Both the position numbers and the translations under genes were made by a program. 64,000 nucleotides of DNA from Aquila chrysaetos chrysaetos (lineage: Eukaryota; Chordata; Aves; Accipitriformes; Accipitridae), in assembly GCF_900496995.4 (NCBI RefSeq), contig NC_044029.1, forward strand, positions 930,001 through 994,000. The letters are read 5' to 3'. Below the pieces are notes generated by a model. It had not been told where the DNA came from, made no database searches, and saw only the letters and a list, made by a program, of their open reading frames with translations. Positions 22,101-33,089 of the stretch are shown here, piece after piece (the first letter of the stretch is position 1; each line of letters starts with the position of its first letter).

Positions 22101-25100
22101 GGAATTCCTCTGCAACTCCATCTCACTGACGGTGCCCAGTTTTTGCACTCTGGGGGTATTTTGGCTCAGTGTGTATATGGCAGCCAGGACCAGACACAGC
22201 GGCAGCACTGAGGAGACCCTCACAGCTGCTGCAATTCCGTATGGCCCTGGGCACAAACAACCTGCAAGGCACAGGGGTTACAGGGAGGGTTTGAGCCCCT
22301 TTTGCCCTCAGCTTGGCATCTGCCCAAAGGCTGCAAGCTAAACTGGGATCCAGGAAAATGAGCACAAATGTTCCTGCAGATGTTATTCTTGCCAGGGGGA
22401 TTTTGCTGTCTTGGAACTCTTGGGTGTCCTGAGAGAACCACAGACAGACATGTGCAATAGCCTGTTTGCATATCACAAGCGAGCTTCATGCTGAGGCTAC
22501 TCAAGTTTAGAAAACTGACTGCAAGCAGCAGTCCTCACACAGGAGAGCAGATCGAACAGACTGCAGTTGCTTACAACACAGTCACGGAGATGCGACAACA
22601 AAAAAAAAAGGGGAGTTTCTTGTTAGTTGGTTGTATTAAAGTTCCCAGTCTTTGCTTAGTGTGGTACAGTGATGGCACGTGGGCACTGGGTGTTCCTGTC
22701 TGAATGCAGCCATGGTGGTGACGGTGGGCTGGGCAGTGCTCCTTTCACATCACTTTGAATGTGGATGGTAGCGGGCAGGAGACAGGGAAGGGAAGTGCTA
22801 CAGCTCCCTCCTGTCCTGCCTCCCCTGCTAACCCCCGAGGAGGCACAGGGAATGGGGAATTTCTGTGATACACACTCCTGCCTGATGAGAGCTGTGCTCA
22901 GGTTGCATGCCACCAGCACAAGACCAGGACATTGGGCACACACTGCAACCCTTCACCAGCACAGGTTGGATTTGGACCAGGATTTCGGGAGTGTGTTGCC
23001 ATGCCTGTGTGGGTTTCGCCATCAGGTTCGCTTAGCTGGTGTCTCTGTGCCATGCTGTAGAGAGGTTCTTGCTCGGAGCGTTCCTCCATCCAGTGTCCCC
23101 ATCCCACGCTGACCGCCAGCAGCTCGTTTCCTCTTCACAGGGAGTTGCAACGGCAGCATAACAGGATTGTGTTTGCTGCGTGCTGAGCGGGGAACAGCTG
23201 GAGGCAGATGATTGTTTGGGTTATTTGCCTGTTGCCTGGACATTTTGTTTGCTTGTTTGAGCCCTGAAAAAATAGGTTTCCTGCTCCTCCAGAGGCTGGT
23301 CTGTGTTAAGCTTGTATATTGTGGGCTGCTTTTGAAAACTGGTGTTTTATAACTTTGCAAATGAGTGTCCTGCTGTTTTAGTGGCAAGACTCCATAAACA
23401 AGGCAGTCTTCTCAGAAATTTCCCTGCCACAGAGCCAGCAGAACTAGAGGAGCAGGAGCAGCCAAAACCACATGCTTCTGGCATCAGAGAAGCAGATACC
23501 CCCGAGTGTGGTCCCGGCTGGACCTCTCTCTTGAGTGGATTTAAGTGGGTGACTAAAGAATAGTGCTGGCTGATGTTTATGTGCTTAGAAGGATGCCACT
23601 CAGCTTTCCTCCCCATCAGCTCCTCACCTGGGGTAAACCAGCATCACTCTGTTGCGAACATAATGCTGTGTTTGTAACTGCTTTCTCTGTCTGCAACACT
23701 TGCACATATCCTCTGGCTCCTTACTTCTGGGTGTTTGCTTTTATTCTGAGCGGCTGGACAGTCCTTTGCCCTGTGAGAAAAGCATCTTTTTTCTCACTGC
23801 TGAGTGCAGACGTCTTGGCTGTGGAAAATGGAGTTAAATAAGAATAGGCTGGTCAGGAAACAGGGAGGGTGTTGCTGCCAGCTGATACTGGAGAAGTAAT
23901 ATCAGGAAGAATGCAGATTTGGCCAAGGCACTCGCAAGCAGTGCCATGGGTCTAGTCATGAGCCTGGGTGCACAGCAATCGTGCAGCTTCGGGCTGTGGC
24001 GGCTGCACATCCTCTCAGATCACAGCAAAATATCAGTCTGACATGGACATGGGACCAGAGTCGGGGGCCCACCTCCCGCTTCACAAAAATCATCACTTTA
24101 ACACCTTGCGTTTCTTTGGAAATCTCTGTATCGAGCACTGACCAGACCTGAGCCTGTTTGATTTGGCAGGCACGGACATGGGGGGAGCGGGCAGGGGAAA
24201 AAAAAAAATAACAACACTGCCGCCGATTCATCTCTCCTTGTTTATTCCACCAGAAATAGATTTGGCAGGGTGCATCAGGAATGAACTAATCAGCAGGGAA
24301 TTAATTGGCATGTTTGTTAAAAGGCAGGAACAACGCAGTGAACAAATTCATGGCTGGATGGCCGGAGGGTTCAAGCAGCCAGAGAGAAGCGCTGCATAGT
24401 GGAAACTGTGACTAGTAAGAGAAGTCGTACAGCTGTGCCGGAGAGCCAGCGGTTGAGAGCTGCCCAAAAGAACCGAGGGCAAAGACATACGGGTGTCTTC
24501 GCAGACGGAGCTGCTTTCGAGAGGGGCTCCATCACCCAGGCTTTCCTTCCCATAAGGCTCCCATCTGTGGGGGGAGATGGCTTGCTTGCAGGAGTGGGAG
24601 GGAGGGGTAGGAGAGGTACAGCTGGAGGAGGCTCCATGGAAAGACTGTGGAAACGTGGAAAGCGGGGAAATGAAGAGGGACACGTCACTCATTGCAAGCT
24701 GAAATGCGGAGGGGGTGGTGAAGAGAAGAGGAGCAGGGAGGCAGAGATTTGGAAGCCTCGTCACAGAAGGACTGGCCTCAAGAGCACAGGTAATGCTTGT
24801 ATGCAATTCTCTGCCTTCTTTCCCAGGAAGGTTTTGTTTCTTCCTCTGGAGGAGACACATCCGTGCACCTCGGAAAGAGCTTGTTGTGCTGAGGGACTCT
24901 AAAGGCACCTGTGGGAAGTGCCAGGAGAGGAGGGAACATGTGCAGGCTGGCATAGACTTGGAGGTTGGAGGATTGCTACCTACATTTCCAGACAACAGGG
25001 GTGTGCAGAGTAAAAGAAGGAGGGAGAAAGGAGGAGTGAGCAAATCCTTAGAGGCAGCCAGACAGGCAGACATGGAGAGGGAAAGGTCTGTGGATGCCTA

Positions 25101-28100
25101 TCCAGGGAGAGAGAGGAAACTTCTTAAGAGGGAGCAACAAGCTCTAAATGAGACAGAGATGGAGATAAGACATATCTTGAAAAAGCAGGCACACCTGGAG
25201 AAGAGGCAAAAGCTGTATATTACCTCCTCAAAACCAACAGTACTTTATTAATGTTGTGATTTGTAGTAGATGTATGCTTTACACCTGGACAGCTTTTTTA
25301 AATTTCTTTAGCATCAGTATGCCTGCCTGCTGGCAACAGCATCACCCTAGCTGTCCATCATCAGGGCTGTCAATCAGATCCCTTTGTTTAGCAGGATGGT
25401 CAGGCTATTTGAGGGATTCAGGTGCTCTTTGCTGCCACACAACTTCCAGGTAGAAAATGAGCAGTGTAACTCTTAATGATATGCAAAAGCACTATTTAAC
25501 TCAAATATGTCGCCACACTTTAAAAAGTCAAGATACTGTTATTCCTACATAACCCAAAGCTGGGTGTGCACATGTACCAACATACGGCATTATACACACA
25601 CACATATAAACCGAAGAATAACACATTAGAATGGAATTTTAACAGGGACTTTTGAAACAGGTGATATTCTAGCTGTACCACTGTGGCTGGGTTAATATTG
25701 TAGGATCCAATTTTTTAAATCGCTTTTGGCATTTTTCTTGATCTTTCCACCATTACATAATACTACAAGCATATGCTAATGTTTATATTACCCTGATTTT
25801 TTTTGCTTGGAGAGCTAACAAATGCCATCCGCTTTGTAAGTAGAGCTGGCAAATTCTTTGATTGCTCTGGACTTGCAGTCTTGGCAGCTTTCTCCTCTAA
25901 AAGCTCAGAGTCTTTTCAGGATCCCAGCCTGGGAGCTCTGGCAGAACTGTCATTAACTGAGAAATTGTGTGCAGCTACTATATGTTCTTCTAATGTGAAG
26001 CTGTTTGGTTCATAGCACCTAAACCTTCTTTGACTTCATTCATAAAACAGAACATTTTAGTTAGGTGTGTGGAAGTAATGTAACCTTAAAATAGTCTTAA
26101 AATATTGCATATGGAAATAAAGATAGAGAAATTCCAAGAGCCTGCAAAAATACCTTTATTATCTATTGAGATCCTTTACAAAACTGAGAATCTTAAACTT
26201 ACTTTGATGTTTAAATATTCATTACCATTGGAGTGAGAGCTACATTTTATGTATTTATGATTTACCTGAGATCAAACTCCCTGATTCATTTAAAAGTGTG
26301 TTTTATTTCTCTGCAAATAACCCAAATCCCAGTATCACTCTTCAGCTTCAGTTTGAAAGTAGCTCAAAAGGAACTTGGGAAAACTGAGGGGAACGGGTCT
26401 CAAATGGAAACCACAAAGCTAATTCACTTGCTGTCCGATATTGCGGCAAAGAAATCCTTCATCTTGGTTATCATTACAGGGGATGCTAACTCTAATCAAC
26501 AAAATCCTCCTCTCAAAGCGTGCATGGGCTTGAGTTAACACACCCGGATGCTCGTGCACAGCATCAGGAGGGCGTATGTGTTTAGAGCAGTCAGAAATGC
26601 AGGGAAGGGTTTCAAGCCCTCTTGATATACAAGGGACAGGCCAGCTCTGAATCGTAATGCAACAACTCACATGTCTGCAGTAGGATCAGTGTGTTCTCCT
26701 CAGGCTTCAGGGGAGACGGGGCTCTCTGAAATGAAGCTCTGTTTGGGACCAGGAGAGGAAAACCTAGGCCATTCCCCCATATCCTAGCAGGCAGCACAAC
26801 CCGGGAGCAGGAGTGACCTTCAGTCACCACCACACTTGGCCTCAGTGTGTCAAGGTCTGGGGCAGGTACCGGAGAAATCTCAGTGCTCCGTGGGCATTCC
26901 CCGCCGCCGCTGCGTGTAGGGAGGGATGAGCGCTGGAAATGGAGTATACTGGGGCAGCAAGAAACAGAAAGGGTGAACGGGAGAGGGACAGAGCGGGGAG
27001 TTCCGATCCTGGCAGCGCTCCTTTGCTTTGGGGCAGGGATTCAGGCTTGGACGGCACAACTGCCAGTCCCCGTGGGGCTGTGCTGGGGGTATTGAGCTAG
27101 CAGAGCTCTTTTATCCTGTCAGAGTGAGGAACTGAGAGGTTAAAAGAAGAAAAAAATATTGTGTGATGATGAGACGAATATGTCTGTCTTCACTGCTTGC
27201 AGATGAAGGGACTGTCCGGTGAATCACTGAGCCTACCCTGCTCCAGGGGCAGAATATGACGTAATTTTCTGACAGAAAGCATGCCATATTATTGTAATTA
27301 CTAGTAACAATAGCAAAGCTACTATGTTGTTAATGTTAGTCTCTGGATTTAGGGAAGAGCTTTCATCCAAGGCTGTAAGGGAGTTTTTCGTGCTTGTCAA
27401 TCGGTGTTCTACCCTGACAGTATTTGCCAGTGCAACACTGCAATGGATCTGAAGACATATTTGTAATGGGCTTGGGATCTGGTTCCCATTACAGATGACC
27501 CTGAAGACTTTTTCTGCTAGAAACCTTGTTAGTGAATATCCATTTGCCTTCTACAATTCCACCTAAGAGAGGGAAGATTGCTCAATTTCTGTGTAAGTGT
27601 CTGAGATGTGGGAATCTATTTCAAAGATGATTATAACCTGATGTTTACTATGATAATAAATTACAGTAGGCCCTCAGGAATGCAGGGAGCAAAGCTACAA
27701 AGAAACTGGTCCGTGAGGGGCCCTGCAAATAGAGCACGTGGGTCTTTTGTAATTCATTTGGACACCTGATGTTTTAACAAGTTTGAGATCAAGTAGGCTG
27801 AATTTTCAGTATCAGATGTAGGTGGAATTTATCACCACCCTTCATTTCAAAAAATACAGGAAGATCAAAGTATCCCAGCCCTGGGGTATTGAAACAGGTG
27901 GGAGGTGGAAAGGGTAAGGAATGGACAATCTCTTCAGGAAGTTTTAAAATGAGCTGGGAAGCCACACTGCCTCCTTGACGTTGGCAGCATTTTCAAATCA
28001 TTTGCAATTAGAGATGTTGGTGTCTGGTAAGTCCTTTCCAATCAGGGAAGATTAGAAAGGCATGTGCAGTGCATAGTCATCAAAAGAAAGAGGAAAAAAA

Positions 28101-29705
28101 AAAGAAGGTCTAAAGGCTGGAGTATTTATCTGGAAAAGCAGAGAGTCAGAGGAGCTGTTGTGTCAATGCAAATAGTTTCAAGAAGGTCCATGAAGACCTT
28201 TTCATTATGTGCCTTGGTGATATCATCAAACCTTCTAAGAGATGTTCATTTTGGCAGCTCTCAGCTGAGGGGAAGAAGAGGTGTATGTATGTGCGAGATA
28301 GGAAGAAGGTAATTTATTTTTTTCCTTTAAATGAATACTGTAATTAGAAGAAGAATACTGAGTACAAAATACATCCTGACAGGTGGAAAATAATATTTTT
28401 AAAGTAGTATGACATTTCCATCAGTATGGCTATATTCATACTGCTATTTTAAATAGAAAGAAAAATAAATGCAGTTGCAATTAAAATACACTAGTGATTT
28501 AATGTAAGAAAGGCACAAAGTAAAAGGATTTATTTATGTACTGCTTTACCTGCTACAGCTCCTAGGAAGTTTTGAGGTGGCTGAATTCTTCCCAGATGGT
28601 TAGGAGATGAGGGTTATATGATATTCAAAAAGCAGTTTAATGTTCCCATATTTTGCAGTGAGGTCTTAGCCTTTTGATGCATGTACCTGAACAGGGGAAT
28701 AATTTGGAATTTCTGAATGTGCCTACTTCTCACATGAGCCCCTCCATCACTGTGACTACAGATGACTGCAATCATCACTAAAACCCATGAACGTGGCAAT
28801 GTATTTTTTCCATTTGCTATGTGCAATATGTGCATAATTGGTATTTCCAGCCAGTTTCTACCAGTACAGCTGTTCATGACATTTAAAAAAAAATAAAAAT
28901 ATCAGACTCAACACTGTGGGACTACTTAATTAAGACAGAATAACAAATTAGCCTGAGTAAGCTGTGGAGAGACTGATCTATCCTCTTACATTTAGAGATG
29001 GTAATTGTCCAGATGGGCCTGTAGGTCTGAGTTGACTTCCATTGGCTTGGGAGTGACGGTAAACTCAAAAGAAGACAACGAACTTAGGTAAATGCTCACA
29101 TCAGTTCATATGCCCATCTTGCCTACTCTGCAGATTTGCTCGGGAGGACCTGACCCTCTGACACCAGGGCAAAGTGGAGATAGTACATGGGGGGTGGAGT
29201 TGCCTTTGAGGCTCCATCACTGGGCAGCATCTCAGTTATTGCCACTGGTTAGTGGATCAGATAAAAAAGAACAGTTTTTTATTCTGGCCCTTATTAAATC
29301 CTTGATAAATTGCTTTACTGGTTTGTACCTTGCTTTCCCTCATTGCAGAGTGGGGATGCAGCTATTTCCGTACCTTGTAGTACCTCCTCCTGACATTGAT
29401 AGAACACTTACAGCTATAAGGTGCTATCCCAACACGGCTACCTATGAAGCAAAGCTACTTTCCTAGCTGCTGCCAGTTGATGAAGCATCTCTGTACCACT
29501 CAATGGCTTGAAAAATAGTAAGGAGGCTTGTACTTGTGAAAAAGAAAAGTCCCTGTGCTTCTGTAAAAGCTAGGCTGAGCAACTTGAACATTTTAAAGAA
29601 ATACATCATCAGAGAGAAATTTGGTGTTGGGGTGACAGGTGGGAGGTGGAGAGAGAGAGGAAAGAGAGAAATAAAGCAGTTAGCAAGATTTTTTTGTCTC
29701 CACAG
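19184..29705. other. intergenic region, no gene recognised
   Basis: Ten kilobases between the FAM234B promoter and the unrecognised plus-strand locus. Open frames are scattered and show no family resemblance or consistent splice sites. The longest, at 24348-25251, are open on both strands in a purine-rich tract and look compositional. A CTG run (about 20129-20142) and short A or T runs are the only simple repeats. In human this interval holds only the HTR7P1 pseudogene, as far as I recall. Confidence 0.6.
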
Positions 29706-29843
29706 AGCAGGGAGAAGTCAAGATCCTATGACCAGCCATCATGGTGACTCTTCCTCTTCTCCTCTTCTTCGTCCTCTTGCCCTGCAGTAAATCCCAGGAG
29801 GACTTTCTGGACCAGCATCAGAAATGGAACTACAGAGAAGGTG
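29706..29843 (+). CDS. unrecognised gene: exon with signal peptide (coding from 29741)
   Basis: A strong acceptor (T-run then GTCTCCACAG, AG at 29704-29705) precedes an ATG at 29741 in good Kozak context (A at -3, G at +4). It encodes MVTLPLLLFFVLLPCSKSQE followed by a charged segment ending WNYREG, a textbook short signal peptide with cleavage near the Ser-Gln. The donor G|GTAAGA at 29844 (or GTGGTA at 29841, same phase) leaves one base. That phase fits the acceptor at 30240. The acceptor ahead of the ATG implies a further, untranslated 5' exon upstream. I do not recognise the protein. It is the first coding exon of a small secreted protein, or possibly a chance match; matched phases with the next exon argue for real. 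Confidence 0.6.
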
Positions 29844-30239
29844 GTAAGAGGTGGTGGTGGTGGGTCAGCGTTCAGTGACTCAGAGCTGAAGATTCACTTA
29901 TTTTGTCCTTGGAGTGAGACACACAGTGCTCATTCATGAGTGCTTGCTCTTGATTCCGGGGTAGGTGCTCAGATTCCTGGAGAGAAAAATGGTTTTAGAA
30001 ATAATCATCTGGGGTACTCAGTGGCAGCAGAAAACTTGGGCACCTGGAGGCAGAGAATTACGCTGTGAGGGAGGGTTATCTGCTTTTTAATTTAGATCCT
30101 TCTAATGTTTAATATTTGGCATTTCATTGCGACTCTGTTCAAGTGAAGGGGAGTGGAATCAAACTAAGACCACTGGCTTACGTTTTCTTGTTCTATCACA
30201 TTTATTTTCCTCTCTTTCATGGACATTCTGCTAACCTAG

Positions 30240-30369
30240 CTGACAAGGTCAACATAGAAGGCATTAACAGCATTACTCAAACCCTTGAGAAATGGGGAAA
30301 CGGCATCTTCTGGCAGATGAAGCACACCCTGCTGAACAACCCAAACGCTTTACTGCCTGAGTTCTCCAG
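30240..30369 (+). CDS. unrecognised gene: second coding exon (helical segment)
   Basis: 130 nt, phase 1 to phase 2, acceptor CTAACCTAG|CT and strong donor CCAG|GTAATT. Joined to the previous exon it gives A-DKVNIEGINSITQTLEKW, then a segment with GNGIFWQMKHTLLNNPN and LLPEFS. The peptide is amphipathic and helix-like, with no cysteines. The frame continuing past the donor stops at once (TAA), which supports splicing at 30370. No homology recognised. Confidence 0.6.
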
Positions 30370-30551
30370 GTAATTCCCTTCATCTGGAGGTGGGATGCAG
30401 TCCTCTCCTGGGTGTCTTTTCTTGAGGGATTCATCTTCTTTGAGATGAACTTTCAGATTGCTCAGTTGTGGGGAGATGAATCCCGCTGTCTTGGTATCTG
30501 TTGTGCTAGCAGCTCTGATTACTCTAGTGAACTGAATATGCTGCTGACTAT

Positions 30552-31130
30552 TGTCATGGTTTAACCCCAGCCAGCAACTAAGCACCACACAGCCGCTCGC
30601 TCACTCCCCCCCTCGCAGTGGGATGGGGAGGACAGTAAAAAAAGAACAACCCCAAACTCCTGAGTTAAGAATGGTTTAATAACTAAAGTAAAATAAAATA
30701 TAATACTAATAAAATATAATAATAATAATTGTAATGAAAGGGAATATAACAACAAAAAGAGAAATTAGACCCAAGAAAAGACAAGTGATGCACAATGCAA
30801 TTGGTCATCACCTGCTGACCGATGCCTGAGCAGCGATCTGCCCCTCCTGGCCAACTCCCCCCAGTTTATACACTGAGCATGACATCCTATGGTATGGAAT
30901 ATCCTTTTGGCTAGTTTGGGTCAGCTGTCCTGGCCATGTTCCCTTGCAGCTTCTTGTGCCCCTGCTTGCTGGCAGAGCATAGCAAACTGAAAAATCCTTG
31001 ACTTAGGATAAGCGCTACTTAGCAACAACTAAAACATCAGTGTGTTACCATTATTCTCATACTAAATCCAAAACACACTGTACCAGCTACTAAGAAGAAA
31101 ATTAACTCTATCCCAGCTGAAACTGGGACA
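30552..31130. mobile_element. solo LTR of an avian endogenous retrovirus
   Basis: 579 bp beginning TGTCATGGTTTAACCCCAGC and ending AAACTGGGACA, with TG...CA ends and flanking CTAT duplications at 30548-30551 and 31131-31134. This is a common avian ERV LTR type. No internal retroviral genes are present, so it is a recombined solo LTR. A TATAAA on the minus strand near 30864-30869 suggests that the retroviral sense is minus. It sits inside the unrecognised locus, after its second coding exon. Confidence 0.9.
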
Positions 31131-32523
31131 CTATTTATTATGAAACTTTCTCAATAGCCATGACTGTGTTGTAACAATTACCCTAAAGAAAATATAGGCT
31201 GTCCTTGGCACCTCACTCCTGTGAGAACAGGCTGGAAAAATGAATTGAGCAACAAATCCACACACGGACTTGGCCACAGGGCAGAGAGAAGCAGCTGATT
31301 TGGCCTGTGATGTTTTTTATTTCAGTCTCTAACGCCCAGCTCTGAGAAAGCTATTCACTAGTCCATGTCATCATATTTCCCCTTTTGCACTGCAGGAAAT
31401 ACTAACAATTGAGCACACTCACAAAATTTACTTCAATCTCGTATTTCCAGAAACAGAGTGGGAAAGGCAATGAAAGAGAGAGAAGAGAAGGGAATACTCG
31501 GAATTCCTAGAAACCTAATATCACTTAAATCAGGATTGTTTGGAAAGCAACGTGTCCTCTTCCACAACTCAGCTTTCTCTTTAGGAAAAAGAAAAAAAAA
31601 AAAATCTGTCTGCAACTGCTATGCATTGAACCACTTGAAAAGGAGAGGCTAGAAAAATTAAATGGCACTAGTCAGAAGGTACTACAATTTTTGTACAAAT
31701 TAGGGTTTCAGGAGGATATAGTTGATTGATAGATTATATGTTGGCCTTTGGCATCAAGAGGATTTCTCCCCGGCTGCATGGTGGCTGTTATTAGCACAGA
31801 ATTCATCACAACTTTCGCACTACCAGTGCTGAAATTCATTGGTGCCTAAGATTATCAGGGCTGACATTAAGTCATGTATTTGGAAAGCTCTGACTTTAGC
31901 CCAGGGAGATGTAATGAGACTATTCAGCCATATTTCCTGCATAGGGCTTTGAATTAAGAGTTTGCTGGCAAGGACACAGGCTGGTCCATTGGAAAGATTG
32001 AGGACTGACAGTAATCCATGGGAATCACTGGCCCAACCTCCATGTCTGCTCCTGGTTAGCAGCAAGGCTAATTAATACTAATTAATATCAGGTGAGATTA
32101 GAATGAGCATCAGAGCTTTGTAACACCCAAAGGGTGCCTGACAGATGGCCCTCCAAGGGAAGGGACAGGGTTACCCCCAGGCACACTGGTGCATCGGTGC
32201 AGCCCTCACCTTGCCAAATCCTGATGTAAAACCCGGCTCCCCCCTCGCTCAGCTCAGGCAGAGCTCCAGCCCAGAGCCACGCTGGGGCTGTGCGGCCACA
32301 GCTGCACCATGGCACGCAGCAGCCTGCCCTTCGCTGGGAAGTCCTCCGAGGTGATCCTGCGCATTGCTGCTCTCTTCTTCTCTACCCTGCTGGTTCCAGC
32401 CAAGCAGGATGGTTTTCATCTCCCCCCGTGAAAGCAGGAGTGCTGTGAAGTGCTTCTGGGAGCTCATAAACCAGCTGTCATTCGGTACCGAGCCAGCTGT
32501 GCTTTGGTGGCGATGGAAGGACC

Positions 32524-32695
32524 ATGTTGCCCATGCTGGTCCTGAAGCTCGTGGTTTCCTGGGTTCAGATGGGGGGCATCTCAGAACAATTCCCACCACC
32601 CAAGGGGCAGGGTGGCTTTGGAAGCATCTTTCAATGGTTGCTTGCAACTCTTTCATCACGAAGGGTCCTTACCCCCCAAGAAACAGAAGGCCATG
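32524..32695 (+). CDS. unrecognised gene: third coding exon, or first exon of a second gene
   Basis: The frame open to the donor CATG|GTAAAT at 32696 encodes, from ATG 32524, MLPMLVLKLVVSWVQMGG, then ISEQFPPPKGQGGFGSIFQW and RRVLTPQETEGH. It leaves one base, exactly the phase the coiled-coil exon needs. The 5' edge is unresolved. ATG 32524 could start a separate gene with its own signal-like hydrophobic N-terminus (124 residues with the next exon). Alternatively the exon is internal: an acceptor at 32568 (TTTCCTGGGTTCAG) is decent but phase 0, whereas the exon at 30240 ends in phase 2, so an extra exon would be needed. Acceptors in the right phase (AG at 32491, 32518 or 32623) are weak. Confidence 0.5.
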
Positions 32696-32784
32696 GTAAA
32701 TTATTTTGCATGCTCAGGAACACTTCGCACACTGAGTTATTCTGCTGTATTATTCTTTCTGTAGTCTCCGCCCTGTCTCCGCAG

Positions 32785-32987
32785 CTGTGGACAATCTCGT
32801 GAGGCAAGTCCAGTCAATAAGGAAAAGGCTAGAAGAACTGAACGAACGCCTCAATGTCATCAACAAAACCATCCTTCCCATGCGACTGAATGCGCTGCGG
32901 AGCCAGAGGCGTGGAAATACTCAGCTGCGGAGACTTCCGATGCATAGGAGAAGGTTGTATGCTCGCAGGAGACCTCAGAGGAGTTAA
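32785..32987 (+). CDS. unrecognised gene: last coding exon (coiled coil and Arg-rich tail)
   Basis: Acceptor CTGTCTCCGCAG|CT in phase 1. It encodes VDNLVRQVQSIRKRLEELNE and continues with RLNVINKTILPMRLN, a heptad-patterned helix with an NKT glycosylation sequon. About 34 residues rich in arginine follow (13 Arg), ending RRRLYARRRPQRS and a TAA at 32985. A poly(A) signal follows 77 bp downstream. The other two frames read like non-coding sequence. The basic tail resembles a processed or heparin/nucleic-acid-binding tail, but I do not recognise the family and propose no function. Confidence 0.7.
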
Positions 32988-33063
32988 TTCTCTATCAGGA
33001 AAAAGGGAAAGCTTTATTTTTTTCATCTGCTTAAGCCTTTCTCAGTGGGATGCTGCTAGAGAG

Positions 33064-33069
33064 AATAAA
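33064..33069 (+). terminator. poly(A) signal AATAAA after the unrecognised gene
   Basis: A canonical AATAAA 77 bp after the TAA stop of the coiled-coil exon. Its position supports a genuine 3' end. Confidence 0.65.
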
Positions 33070-33089
33070 GTAAAGGATATACAAGTCAG

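Noticed and set aside
31321-31400. Strong splice acceptors at 31325 and 31395 as an internal exon of the unrecognised gene
   Set aside because: In the phase required by the exon ending at 30369 both run into a stop within a few codons (TAA), so they cannot be coding exons of that frame.
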